Below, in pieces: positions 1 through 6,933 of a stretch of 13,465 nt of DNA. Under the pieces are notes generated by a model. That model had not been told where the DNA came from and did no database searches. It saw only the letters and a program-made list of their open reading frames with translations. The position numbers and the translations under genes are program-made. The DNA is taken from positions 1 through 13,465 of the forward strand of contig JANJUA010000177.1 in the NCBI GenBank assembly GCA_024710825.1, read 5' to 3'. Position 1 is the stretch's first letter, and the number at the start of each line of letters is the position of its first letter. This DNA is from Solirubrobacteraceae bacterium. GTDB lineage: Bacteria > Actinomycetota > Thermoleophilia > Solirubrobacterales > Solirubrobacteraceae.

Positions 1-274
1 TCCCGTTGGCGCCCGCGGCGACGGCGGCGCGCTTGCGCCGCCGGCCGAAGAGCGAGCCGCGCTCGCGCCGGCCGCGCTGGCGCATCGGCAGGTCGTCGCC
101 GAAGCCCTCGCGGATCCAGCCCTCGTTGGCGGCGCGCTGCGTGCACAGCTCGCAGACGGTGCGGCGCTCGCCGCCGTGGAGGAACACGTCGGCGTTCTCG
201 CCGCGCAGCAGCGTGCGTCCGCAGACGTCGCAGGAGACGTTGGCCTGGTTGGTGGCGATCTGCTTGGGCGTCAT
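1..274 (-). CDS. Four-cysteine zinc-ribbon-like protein, partial (C-terminus beyond window)
   Basis: An open minus-strand reading frame starts at the ATG at 274-272 and runs off the left edge, giving 91 visible residues. Two CxxC pairs (C15/C18 and C41/C44) are separated by 22 residues, the usual layout of a small zinc ribbon. A basic, Arg/Lys-rich stretch follows (about residues 68-85). The gene lies 26 bp downstream of the EF-G-like gene on the same strand and is probably co-transcribed with it. No clear Shine-Dalgarno precedes the ATG, and the frame stays open a little further upstream, so the start is uncertain. I do not recognise the family. Zinc binding is inferred from the cysteines, and no enzymatic role can be assigned. 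Confidence 0.7.
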   Translation of the reverse strand, partial: MTPKQIATNQANVSCDVCGRTLLRGENADVFLHGGERRTVCELCTQRAANEGWIREGFGDDLPMRQRGRRERGSLFGRRRKRAAVAAGANG

Positions 275-300
275 GGTGAAGACGCCCAGGGTACCCGCCG

Positions 301-2415
301 TCAGGCCAGGGCAGCCTCCCGGCTGGCCGCGACGACCCGCTCGGCGAGGTGCGCCGGAACCTCCTCGTAGCGAAGGAACTCCATCGTGTAGTCGCCCTGG
401 CCGCCGGTCAGCGAGCGCAGGTCCGGCGCGTAGCTCAGCAGCTCCGCCATCGGCACCTCCGCCTTGATCTCCGTCATGCCGACCGCCGGCTCCATGCCCT
501 GCGGGCGCCCGCGGCGGGCGTTGAGGTCGCCGATGACATCGCCGACGGACGCCTCCGGCACCGACAGCGTCACGAGCATGATCGGCTCCAGCAGCGCGCC
601 GTTGGCCTGCGCCATCGCCTCGCGCATCGCGATCGAGCCGGCCAGCTTGAACGCCATCTCCGACGAGTCGACCGAGTGGTAGGACCCGTCGACGAGCCGC
701 ACGAGCACGTCCTTGACGGGAAAGCCCGCCACGGGCCCGGAGGTCATCGCCTCGCGCACCCCCTTCTCGACCGCGGGGATGAAGCTGCTGGGGATCACCC
801 CGCCCTTGATCCGGTCCTCGAACACGAACCCCGCCCCGGGCTCCAGCGGCTCGATCTCGATGTGGCAGTCGCCGAACTGGCCGCGGCCGCCCGACTGCTT
901 CTTGTGGCGCCCGTGCGCCCGCGCCGGCCGGCGCAGCGTCTCCTGGTAGGGCACGCGCGGCGGCTTGAGCGTCACCTCGGCGCCGAAGCGCTCGCGCAGC
1001 CGGTCGACGACCACCTCGACGTGGATCTGCGACAGGCCCGCGACGATCTGCTCGCCGGTCTGCTCGTCGCGGTGCAGGTCGATCGTGGGGTCCTCCTCCT
1101 GCAGCCGGCGCAGCGCGGTGAACACCTTGTCCTCGTCGCCCTTGGTCTTGGCCTCGATCGCGAAGGCCATCACCGGCGCGGGCAGCGGGATCGACGGCAT
1201 CGCGATCGCGGGTACCGCCTCACCGCCGCCGGAGCCCTTCGACCCGGCTCCGCCGGCGGTCGGATCACGGGAGGCGAGCCAGTCGCCCGCCCGCGTCTCC
1301 TTGAGCTTGGCGACCGCGCCGATGTCGCCGGGGCCGAGCTCGTCGACGTGCTCGGTCTCCTTGCCCTGGATCACGAGCAGCTGCCCGATGCGCTCCTTGC
1401 CGTGGGAGCGGGTGTTGAGCACGTGCGAGTCGCGGCGCAGCACGCCGGAGTACACGCGGAAGAGGTTGACCCGCCCGGCGAAGGGGTCGGCGCGGGTCTT
1501 GAAGACGTAGGCGAACAGCTCGGCGTCCTCGGAGGGCTCGAGCGTCATGCCGTCGACCTCGAGGCCGCCGTGCTTGACGGGGCTCGGGAGGTCCTCGACG
1601 ATCGCGTCGAGCAGGCGGTTCGTCGCGAGGTTGCGCGTCGCGACGCCGCAGGTCACCGGGAAGATGCCGCCGTGGTTGGTGCCGTCCTTGAGGGCGGCGA
1701 CGATCTCGTCGTGGGCGATCTCCTCGCCGTCGAGATAGCGCTCCATGAGCGGCTCGGAGACCTCCGCGACCTCGTCCATGAGCTTCTCGCGGTACTCCTC
1801 GGCCTGCGGGACGAGCGCGTCGGGGATCGGGATCTCGGTGCAGTTGTCGCGGCCGCTGCCTTCGTATCGGTAGGCGCGCATGTCGACCAGGTCGATGACG
1901 CCGCTGACGTCGTGCTCGCGGCCGATCGGGATCTCGGTGGCGACCACGTGCGGGCCGAAGGCGGCCTTGAGGGAGTCGAGCGTGCGGAAGAAGTCGGCGC
2001 GCTCGCGGTCGAGCATGTTGACGAACAGCAGCCGGGCGATGTCGAGCTCCGCCGCGCGCCGCCACAGGCGGTTGGTGGAGACCTCGACGCCCATCACCGC
2101 GTTGACCACGAACACCGCCGACTCGCAGACGCGCAGCGCGCCGAGCGCGTCGGCCACGAACGACGGGTCGCCGGGCGTGTCGAGCAGGTTGAGCTTGCGC
2201 TCCTGCCACTCGAACGAGCTCACGGCCAGCCCGATGGACATGCCGCGGGCCTGCTCGTCGGGGTCGGCGTCGGACACCGTCGTGCCGTCGGCCACCGTCC
2301 CGAGGCGGGTCGTGACCCCCGCCTGGTAGAGCAGGGCCTCGTGCAGCGAGGTCTTCCCGCTGCCGCGGTGGCCGACAAGGGCGACGTTGCGGATGCGGTC
2401 CGCACTCTTGTGCAT
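301..2415 (-). CDS. fusA2: Elongation factor G-like protein (EF-G2 type)
   Basis: This 704-aa protein has the full EF-G architecture: a GTPase domain with P-loop GHRGSGKT (15-22) and DTPG (79-82), a domain II beta-barrel, a domain IV with a GGRGQFG segment, and a C-terminal domain V (GDVIGDLNARRG, then LTGGQGDYTMEF). Two features differ from canonical EF-G. The residue after DTPG is Asp instead of the catalytic His, and the base-recognition motif NKxD reads NMLD (133-136). Both changes suit the auxiliary EF-G2 branch rather than the essential translocase. A Gly/Ser-rich linker lies around residues 385-400. The ATG at 2415 is preceded by AGGAG with 7-nt spacing, which supports this start. The cellular role of EF-G2 proteins is not well established. 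The gene is divergent from the membrane protein at 2461 and upstream of the zinc-ribbon gene. Confidence 0.9.
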   Translation of the reverse strand: MHKSADRIRNVALVGHRGSGKTSLHEALLYQAGVTTRLGTVADGTTVSDADPDEQARGMSIGLAVSSFEWQERKLNLLDTPGDPSFVADALGALRVCESAVFVVNAVMGVEVSTNRLWRRAAELDIARLLFVNMLDRERADFFRTLDSLKAAFGPHVVATEIPIGREHDVSGVIDLVDMRAYRYEGSGRDNCTEIPIPDALVPQAEEYREKLMDEVAEVSEPLMERYLDGEEIAHDEIVAALKDGTNHGGIFPVTCGVATRNLATNRLLDAIVEDLPSPVKHGGLEVDGMTLEPSEDAELFAYVFKTRADPFAGRVNLFRVYSGVLRRDSHVLNTRSHGKERIGQLLVIQGKETEHVDELGPGDIGAVAKLKETRAGDWLASRDPTAGGAGSKGSGGGEAVPAIAMPSIPLPAPVMAFAIEAKTKGDEDKVFTALRRLQEEDPTIDLHRDEQTGEQIVAGLSQIHVEVVVDRLRERFGAEVTLKPPRVPYQETLRRPARAHGRHKKQSGGRGQFGDCHIEIEPLEPGAGFVFEDRIKGGVIPSSFIPAVEKGVREAMTSGPVAGFPVKDVLVRLVDGSYHSVDSSEMAFKLAGSIAMREAMAQANGALLEPIMLVTLSVPEASVGDVIGDLNARRGRPQGMEPAVGMTEIKAEVPMAELLSYAPDLRSLTGGQGDYTMEFLRYEEVPAHLAERVVAASREAALA

Positions 2416-2422
2416 GCCTACG

Positions 2423-2427
2423 CTCCT
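2423..2427 (-). promoter_or_regulatory. Shine-Dalgarno site of the EF-G-like gene
   Basis: On the minus strand the sequence reads AGGAG within a longer purine run (GAGGAGAGGAG), with a 7-nt gap to the ATG at 2415. It is one of the few strong ribosome binding sites in the window and fixes the start of the EF-G-like gene. A possible -10 (TAGGGT) lies upstream at 2448-2453 on the same strand, with no convincing -35. Confidence 0.75.
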
Positions 2428-2446
2428 CTCCTCGCGTGGAGCGACG

Positions 2447-2452
2447 GACCCT
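2447..2452 (+). promoter_or_regulatory. Possible -10 box for a leaderless start at 2461
   Basis: GACCCT lies exactly 8 nt before the ATG at 2461, the same spacing as the better -10 boxes upstream of the L,D-transpeptidase, thiD and the gene at 4948. The first base departs from TANNNT. It overlaps the candidate minus-strand -10 of the EF-G-like gene (TAGGGT, 2448-2453), so the two divergent promoters would share bases. No -35 is visible, so this is a weak call. Confidence 0.3.
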
Positions 2453-2460
2453 ACACCCGC

Positions 2461-3243
2461 ATGGAAGTCCCCTGGTCAGCTTCGATCCTCACCCTCGACG
2501 CCTTGCAGGCGGCGCTCGTCGCGCTGCCCGCCGCGGGGCTGCCGGTGGTGCTGCAGCGGTTCGCCGGGCGCTGGTGGGCGCTCATCCCGCCCGTGTCGAT
2601 CGTCGCGGTGGTCTACGGGATCACGGCGCTCCCGGGGCTGGCGGACGGGCTGACGTGGCTGGCGCTGATCGCCTGCCCACCGCTCGCGGCGGCGGCGCTC
2701 GGCTGGGGGATGCACGGCGCGCGGGCCGGCTACGCGCTGGCGGCGATCCCGCTGCTGGCGGCGGCCTGGGCGTGGTCGGACGTGCTCGGCGGGCATCTCG
2801 CGGCGGCGGCCCTGAGCGCCCTGAGCTGCGTGACGCTCGCGCGGCTGCTGCGCGGCGTGGCGCCCGCGATCGCCCTGAAGCTCGGGATCGTGGCGATGGC
2901 CGTCGCCGACGCGATCCTCATCCTCGCCCAGGAGCTCCAGGACCCCTCGCACGCGCTGAACGCGGCGGCGCCGCCCGCCCAGCTGCCGCGGCTGCAGGTG
3001 GCGATCGTCGACCCGTCGAGCCTGGGCTTCGGCGACCTCTTCCTGGCGGCGCTGCTCGGGGCGATCGTCGCCGCCGAGGCGTCGCGGCGGGCGCAGCGCC
3101 GGCTCGCCGTGCTGCTGTTCGTGCTGGCGGCGGCGTTCGACGCGCTGTTCCTGGTGCTCGACACGCTGCCGGCGACCGTCCCGGTCGCGCTCGCGCTCGG
3201 CGCCTACGAGCTGGCGCGGCGGCGCTCAGCTCCCCTGCGCTAG
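2461..3243 (+). CDS. Polytopic membrane protein, candidate presenilin/SPP-like (GxGD) intramembrane aspartyl protease
   Basis: This 260-aa, very hydrophobic protein has by eye nine membrane segments (about 8-33, 38-60, 63-84, 89-111, 112-130, 134-159, 187-207, 213-234, 236-252). Segment 6 contains a single buried Asp (D150, context AVAD). After a 27-residue loop, segment 7 opens with GFGD (189-192). Segment 9 carries LPATVPVALAL (236-246), resembling the PAL motif. An Asp in segment 6, GxGD in segment 7, PAL in segment 9 and nine segments form the signature set of A22 aspartyl proteases. GxGD also occurs in type IV prepilin peptidases, the main alternative. No family-level similarity could be checked. 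I chose ATG 2461 because it fits a leaderless layout and begins just after the divergent EF-G-like gene. The long open frame upstream is a shadow of that gene. The 3' end overlaps the convergent sigma gene by 18 bp. Confidence 0.75.
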   Translation: MEVPWSASILTLDALQAALVALPAAGLPVVLQRFAGRWWALIPPVSIVAVVYGITALPGLADGLTWLALIACPPLAAAALGWGMHGARAGYALAAIPLLAAAWAWSDVLGGHLAAAALSALSCVTLARLLRGVAPAIALKLGIVAMAVADAILILAQELQDPSHALNAAAPPAQLPRLQVAIVDPSSLGFGDLFLAALLGAIVAAEASRRAQRRLAVLLFVLAAAFDALFLVLDTLPATVPVALALGAYELARRRSAPLR

Positions 3244-4023
3244 GACGTCGGGCTCGTTCTGGAGCCGGGAGCGCAGCCGCAGCACGGCCTTCGTGTGCAG
3301 CTGCGAGATGCGCGACTCGGTGACGCCCAGCACCTCGCCGATCTCGCGCAGCGTCAGGTTCTCGTAGTAGTAGAGCGCCACGACGAGCTTCTCGCGCTCC
3401 GGCAGCCGGGCGATGGCGTCGGCGACGCGATCCTTGAGCTCGGCGACGTCCATCAGCGAGGCGGGATCCGGGGCGCCGGGGTCCTGGAGCGTGTCGAGCA
3501 GCGACACCTGATCGCCCGACGCGTCCGACACCGTCCACAGCTCGTCGAGCGCCGCGACGCTCGAGTTGGATATCTGGAGCAGCGAGTCCTGGAACTCCTC
3601 CACGGTCAGGTCGAGCTCCTCGGCCATCTCCTCGTCGGTCGGCGCGCGCTGAAGGCGGTGCTCGAGCTTGGAGTTGGCGGTCTCGATCTCCCGCGCGCGA
3701 GCGCGGACCGAGCGCGGCACCCAGTCCAGCGAGCGCAGCTCGTCGATGATCGCGCCCTTGATGCGGGTGATCGCGTAGGTCTCGAACTTGATCTCCCGTT
3801 CGAGGTCGAAGCGCTCGATCGCCGAGATCAGCCCCACGAGCCCGTAGGAGATCAGGTCCGCCTCCTCGACGTGCGCCGGGAGCCCGGAGGCCATCCGTCC
3901 GGAGACGTACTTGACCAGCGGCGAGTACGCGACGACGAGGCGCTCGCGGGCACGGGCGTCCCCTGCCGACTTGTAGCGCCGCCAGAGGTCTCGCAGCTCG
4001 ATGGCTTTGACGTTCGTCTCCAC
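3226..4023 (-). CDS. whiG: RNA polymerase sigma factor, WhiG/FliA family (sigma-28 type)
   Basis: This 265-aa group 3 sigma factor recruits RNA polymerase to alternative promoters. Region 2 spans about 30-100 and includes DLISYGLVGLISAIERFD and the -10-contacting FETYAITRIKGAIIDELR segment. Region 3 follows with WVPRSVRARAREIE (101-114), and region 4 is a helix-turn-helix ending in LTLREIGEVLGVTESRISQL (223-242). The length and absence of region 1.1 fit FliA/WhiG. In streptomycetes the homologue controls sporulation and is held by a c-di-GMP-dependent anti-sigma factor. In motile bacteria it controls flagellar genes. No flagellar or anti-sigma gene is in this window, so its regulon is open. 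The start is GTG at 4023, 20 bp after the recombinase stop, without an obvious Shine-Dalgarno, suggesting expression as the second gene of that operon. Confidence 0.92.
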   Translation of the reverse strand: METNVKAIELRDLWRRYKSAGDARARERLVVAYSPLVKYVSGRMASGLPAHVEEADLISYGLVGLISAIERFDLEREIKFETYAITRIKGAIIDELRSLDWVPRSVRARAREIETANSKLEHRLQRAPTDEEMAEELDLTVEEFQDSLLQISNSSVAALDELWTVSDASGDQVSLLDTLQDPGAPDPASLMDVAELKDRVADAIARLPEREKLVVALYYYENLTLREIGEVLGVTESRISQLHTKAVLRLRSRLQNEPDVLAQGS

Positions 4024-4043
4024 GGTGGGCGTTGCTCGAGGCC

Positions 4044-4970
4044 CTAGGCCCGCGGGTGGCTGCGGGCGTACGCCGTTCGCAACCGGGCGGACTCTACCCG
4101 AGTGTAGATCTGCGTCGTGCTGATCGTTGCGTGTCCAAGCATCTCCTGGATGGCCCGCAGGTCCGCTCCACCATCGAGCAGGTGGGTGGCGAACGAGTGG
4201 CGCAGCGCGTGCGGCGACACGCCGCCCTGGAGGCCGACGAGCCGCGTCCAGACGCGCAGGCGGCGCCGGACGTCGGAGGTCGACAGCCTGCGCCCCGACT
4301 TCGACAGGAAGAGCGCCGCGACGGCCGGGTCGTCGGCGAGCACCGGGCGCCCCCGCTCGAGGTAGCGCGCCACCGCGGCGAGCGCCGCCTCGCCGGCCGG
4401 GACCAGTCGGGTCTTGGAGCCCTTGCCCTCGACGCGCAGCTCCTCGGCGTCGAAGAGCACGGCGCCGACGTCGAGCTTGACGATCTCCTCGGCGCGTAGG
4501 CCGCAGGCGTACGCCAGCTCGAACATGGCGCGGTCGCGCAGCTCGAACGGCGTCGACGCGGGGATCCGGTCGAGCAGCTCCGCGATCTCCTCGACCTTCA
4601 GCACCCGCGGCAGCTTCGACGGCCGCTTCGGCGAGGCAAGGAGGTCGGCCGGGTTCTGCGCGATGCGGCCGTGCTCGCGCAGCGCGCGGAAGAACGTGCG
4701 CAGCGCCGCGAGCTTGCGCGCGACGGTCGTGGGCGCCGAGTCGCGCTCGGACAGCACCGCGGCGTAGCGGCGCAGCTGGCGCGTGGAGACGTCCTCGGGC
4801 GCGACCCCCACCGAGCTCGCCCAGGCGGCGAACTGCCCGACGTCGGTCGCGTACGCCTCGCGCGTGCGTTCGGCGGCGCCGCGCCGGCGCAGGTCGGCCG
4901 CGAAGAGCTCCAGGGCTTGCGCCCAGGCGGCGCTAGGCTCGGGAGCGGTGGGCAAGTTCTTCATCGACAC
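4044..4970 (-). CDS. xerD: Tyrosine recombinase, XerC/XerD family
   Basis: This 308-aa protein cuts and rejoins DNA through a phosphotyrosine, as in chromosome dimer resolution. It has an N-terminal SAM-like core-binding domain (about 15-105) and a catalytic domain with all expected residues: Arg in ACGLRAEE (R159), Lys in EGKGSKTR (K183), HALRHSFATHLL (H254, R257), LGHATISTTQIYT (H280, nucleophile Y289). Length and the SPKRPSKLPRVL linker fit housekeeping Xer proteins rather than phage integrases, and no att sites or phage genes are nearby. Whether it is XerC or XerD cannot be settled here. The start is either GTG 4970 or ATG 4964. A stop lies just upstream in frame, so the N-terminus cannot be much longer. 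This start overlaps the start of the plus-strand gene at 4948. The sigma factor gene follows 20 bp downstream. Confidence 0.9.
   Translation of the reverse strand: MSMKNLPTAPEPSAAWAQALELFAADLRRRGAAERTREAYATDVGQFAAWASSVGVAPEDVSTRQLRRYAAVLSERDSAPTTVARKLAALRTFFRALREHGRIAQNPADLLASPKRPSKLPRVLKVEEIAELLDRIPASTPFELRDRAMFELAYACGLRAEEIVKLDVGAVLFDAEELRVEGKGSKTRLVPAGEAALAAVARYLERGRPVLADDPAVAALFLSKSGRRLSTSDVRRRLRVWTRLVGLQGGVSPHALRHSFATHLLDGGADLRAIQEMLGHATISTTQIYTRVESARLRTAYARSHPRA
4934..4939 (+). promoter_or_regulatory. Likely -10 box, leaderless promoter of the gene at 4948
   Basis: TAGGCT lies exactly 8 nt before the GTG at 4948, so a transcript starting about 7-8 nt downstream of the -10 would begin at or next to the start codon. 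No -35 with proper spacing is visible. The site lies inside the 5' part of the opposite-strand recombinase gene. Confidence 0.45.
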
Positions 4971-5229
4971 GGCCAGCGGTCAGGTCGCGACGCAGCGCCA
5001 GCTCGTCGAGGCGGGCGTCGCCTCGCGCGACGGCGAGGCGCCCCGGCCGTGGCTGCGCATCCAGGGATCCGACGACGCGACCACGATGTGGCACGCGGTG
5101 CTGCGGCGGCGGGAGCGGGGCGTCTTCATCGGCACGCTCGTCTTTCGCCACACGCCGCACCATGCCTCCCTGCTCGAGCAGGGATGGGAGGAGATCCCGC
5201 CCGAGCGGATCGGCCCGTCGGCGAGCTGA
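4948..5229 (+). CDS. Small hypothetical protein (93 aa)
   Basis: A 93-aa protein begins at GTG 4948 (MGKFFIDTASG...) and ends at TGA 5229, 13 bp before the convergent L,D-transpeptidase stop. It is soluble, with no signal peptide or membrane segment. It has a mixed middle part (WLRIQGSDDATTMWHAVLRR, residues 35-54), a short hydrophobic strand (RGVFIGTLVFRH, about 57-68) and an acidic Pro-rich end. I do not recognise the family. The start is supported by the TAGGCT box 8 nt upstream. GGGAG also lies nearby, but only 2 nt from the GTG, too close for a good ribosome site. The start overlaps the divergent recombinase gene by 17-23 bp. The next in-frame ATG (5083) would remove about half of the protein. 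Confidence 0.6.
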   Translation: MGKFFIDTASGQVATQRQLVEAGVASRDGEAPRPWLRIQGSDDATTMWHAVLRRRERGVFIGTLVFRHTPHHASLLEQGWEEIPPERIGPSAS

Positions 5230-5242
5230 CGGCCCGCCGGAC

Positions 5243-6286
5243 CTAGCCGATGTAGACGGCGGCGCCCACGGGCACCTCCTCGTAGAGCTCCTCGACCTCC
5301 GGGATCCGCATGCGGATGCAGCCGTGGGAGGCGGCGGTGCCGATCGACGAGTCGGCGTCGGTCCCGTGGATGCCCACCCCGTCGTAGATGCCCATCCAGC
5401 GGGACTTGATCGGGTTCGAGGGATCGTCTCCCGCGATCACCTGGCCGGCGAGGTCGCCCGCCCACTCGGAGTTCGGGACGTGCCAGGCCGGGTCGACCGC
5501 CTTGTTGGCGATGCTGTAGAGGCCCTCGGGGGTGTCCATGCCGACCTTGCCGACCGCGATGTCGTAGGTCTTGTCCAGCTTCAGGCTCTTCCACAGCCGC
5601 AGCTTGAAGTTCGCGCGGTCGACGGTGATGACGACCGGGTACTGCTCGGCGAGCTCGTCGGTGGTGACCTCGGGCGCCACCGTGCGCGTCGTCGCCCGGA
5701 ACCTGCGCTTCGCCGTGGGGTCGGTGATCGCGCGCTTGACCTTGCGCCGCAGCTTGCGAGCCTCGAGCGCGACGCCCTGCTCCCCGTCCACCTCGCCCAG
5801 GCTCGCGGCGGCGAACGTGACCTCGGCGTCCTTGGGCGCCCTGTCCACGTCGGCCTGGACGCGGGCGACGAGGTCGCGCACCGCCGCCTTCGAGTACGAC
5901 ACCTCGGCGGGGATCGAGGCGTCGAGCGCGCCGCCGGTCGCCTGGCGCCAGGCGACCTGGATGACGTTGCCCTCTTCGCTGCGCTCGACGGCCGCGCTGA
6001 CCATGCCGTCGACGTCCGCGTGGATCTTCGCCTCGTCGGCGGTCAGCCGCCACCTCTCGCCGTCGTGGCGGACGACGATCGGCCGATCCAGCGGCTCGAG
6101 CAGCTCCCGGTGGATCTTCGCCCTCGCCTCGTCGGGCGTCATGCCGCTCACGTCGACGTCGCCGACGACGACGCCCTGGGCGATCTTGCCGTCGGCCTGC
6201 TGGTTGAGCACGAAGACGGCAGCCGCCAGCGCACCCACCACCAGGAGGATCGGAACGATGGCAACGATCAGCGAACGACGGCGCAC
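5243..6286 (-). CDS. Membrane-anchored L,D-transpeptidase (YkuD domain) with VanW/PG-binding-type region
   Basis: This 347-aa enzyme is predicted to act outside the membrane, forming 3-3 peptidoglycan crosslinks or attaching proteins to the wall. RRR precedes a single membrane segment (about 6-28) that acts as an uncleaved anchor or signal. Residues about 38-165 (GVVVGDVDVSGMTPDEARAK onward) look like the peptidoglycan-binding PG_binding_4 domain often paired with YkuD in Gram-positives. The catalytic YkuD domain occupies about 217-347. It begins at PVVITVDRANFKLRLW and contains IHGTD (H307) and SHGCIRM (S320-M326), with Cys323 as nucleophile, H321 and R325. The key residues are intact. The start is GTG 6286, 8 nt after a TATCCT -10 box with a TTCACG -35, so translation is probably leaderless. 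The gene is convergent with the small gene at 4948 and downstream of the HAD gene. Confidence 0.9.
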   Translation of the reverse strand: MRRRSLIVAIVPILLVVGALAAAVFVLNQQADGKIAQGVVVGDVDVSGMTPDEARAKIHRELLEPLDRPIVVRHDGERWRLTADEAKIHADVDGMVSAAVERSEEGNVIQVAWRQATGGALDASIPAEVSYSKAAVRDLVARVQADVDRAPKDAEVTFAAASLGEVDGEQGVALEARKLRRKVKRAITDPTAKRRFRATTRTVAPEVTTDELAEQYPVVITVDRANFKLRLWKSLKLDKTYDIAVGKVGMDTPEGLYSIANKAVDPAWHVPNSEWAGDLAGQVIAGDDPSNPIKSRWMGIYDGVGIHGTDADSSIGTAASHGCIRMRIPEVEELYEEVPVGAAVYIG

Positions 6287-6294
6287 CCCCGGCC

Positions 6295-6324
6295 AGGATA
6301 GGCAACGGGACCGACGTCCGTGAA
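6295..6324 (-). promoter_or_regulatory. Promoter of the L,D-transpeptidase gene (leaderless type)
   Basis: Reading the minus strand, TTCACG (6324-6319) is followed after 18 nt by TATCCT (6300-6295), and then after 8 nt by the GTG start at 6286. The -35 matches TTGACA at four of six positions. The short distance places the expected transcription start at the start codon, and no Shine-Dalgarno is present. This is the clearest promoter in the window. Confidence 0.6.
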
Positions 6325-6347
6325 GGGCTGCAAGCGCGCGGCCGGGG

Positions 6348-6902
6348 CTATCGCGAGAGAACGGCCTCGAGGTTGCGCTCGAGCTCCGGCCAGTCGGCCC
6401 CGCAGACGACGTCCTCCTCCTGGCAGACGTCGACGTTCCAGGGGTGGCGCAGCGTCGCGACCACGATCCCGGCGTCCAGCGCCCGCTGGATGTTCACCGG
6501 CGAGTCGTCCACGAGGACGTCGATGGCGATCTCGGTGCAGCGCGTGACCTTGTCGAACGAGCAGTAGAGCTCGTCGAACGGCAGCCCGATGTCGTGCAGC
6601 CAGCGCTCCGTGGCCGCGTGGGCACGCTGGTGGCGGTGGGTGGTGACGTGCACGAAGTGGCCGGCCGCGTGCCAGCGGGTCACGGCCTCCACCGCGCCGG
6701 GATACGGGCGGGCGGCCAGGATCGCCTCGTCGGTGTGGGTCTCGGCGATGCAGACCTCGAGCTGCTTGGGCTTCAGCCGCGTGATGCCCCAGTCGAGCTG
6801 CTGCTCGTAGGGCAGGTCGATGCCGAAGCGGCGCTCCGCCGCGTCGGACAGGACGTCCCAGTAATGGTGAAGCGTCGAGTCGATGTCTATGGCGATGCGC
6901 AT
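6348..6902 (-). CDS. HAD-superfamily phosphatase, 5'-nucleotidase-like
   Basis: This 184-aa protein carries the four HAD motifs: DIDSTL (nucleophile D6, acid/base D8), TTHR (T87/T88), K118 in SFDKVTRC, and VDDSP (D132/D133). It therefore probably hydrolyses a phosphate ester, using Mg2+ and an aspartyl-phosphate intermediate. The size, the helical cap between motifs I and II (about 15-70) and the DxDST start resemble small deoxyribonucleotidase-type (NT5C-like) HAD proteins, but the substrate cannot be read from the sequence. The start ATG 6902 begins right at motif I, as expected; a longer upstream open frame runs through the opposite-strand hydrolase and is a shadow. The gene is divergent from the first alpha/beta hydrolase, with 31 bp between starts. 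The L,D-transpeptidase downstream has its own promoter. Confidence 0.82.
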   Translation of the reverse strand: MRIAIDIDSTLHHYWDVLSDAAERRFGIDLPYEQQLDWGITRLKPKQLEVCIAETHTDEAILAARPYPGAVEAVTRWHAAGHFVHVTTHRHQRAHAATERWLHDIGLPFDELYCSFDKVTRCTEIAIDVLVDDSPVNIQRALDAGIVVATLRHPWNVDVCQEEDVVCGADWPELERNLEAVLSR

Positions 6903-6917
6903 CCCTTGCCGGGGCCA

Positions 6918-6928
6918 TAGTGTAGAGG
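6918..6928 (+). promoter_or_regulatory. Shared divergent -10 region and ribosome site of the first alpha/beta hydrolase
   Basis: In the 31-bp gap between two divergent starts, TAGTGT (6918-6923, plus) and TACACT (6924-6919, minus) overlap almost completely, so each strand has a plausible -10. On the plus strand AGAGG (6924-6928) lies 5 nt before ATG 6934 and serves as a ribosome site. No -35 is clear on either strand. Confidence 0.4.
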
Positions 6929-6933
6929 CCGCC

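Noticed and set aside
349..3243. A 964-codon plus-strand open frame that seems to fuse a long N-terminal part to the membrane protein
   Set aside because: The part before 2461 is antisense to the EF-G-like gene and reads as Arg/His/Val-rich low-complexity sequence typical of GC-rich shadow frames. Only 2461-3243 looks like protein.
4044..4970. Phage or integrative-element integrase
   Set aside because: Size and motifs fit housekeeping XerC/D. There is no tRNA, direct repeat, excisionase or phage gene nearby, and it is in operon with a sigma factor.
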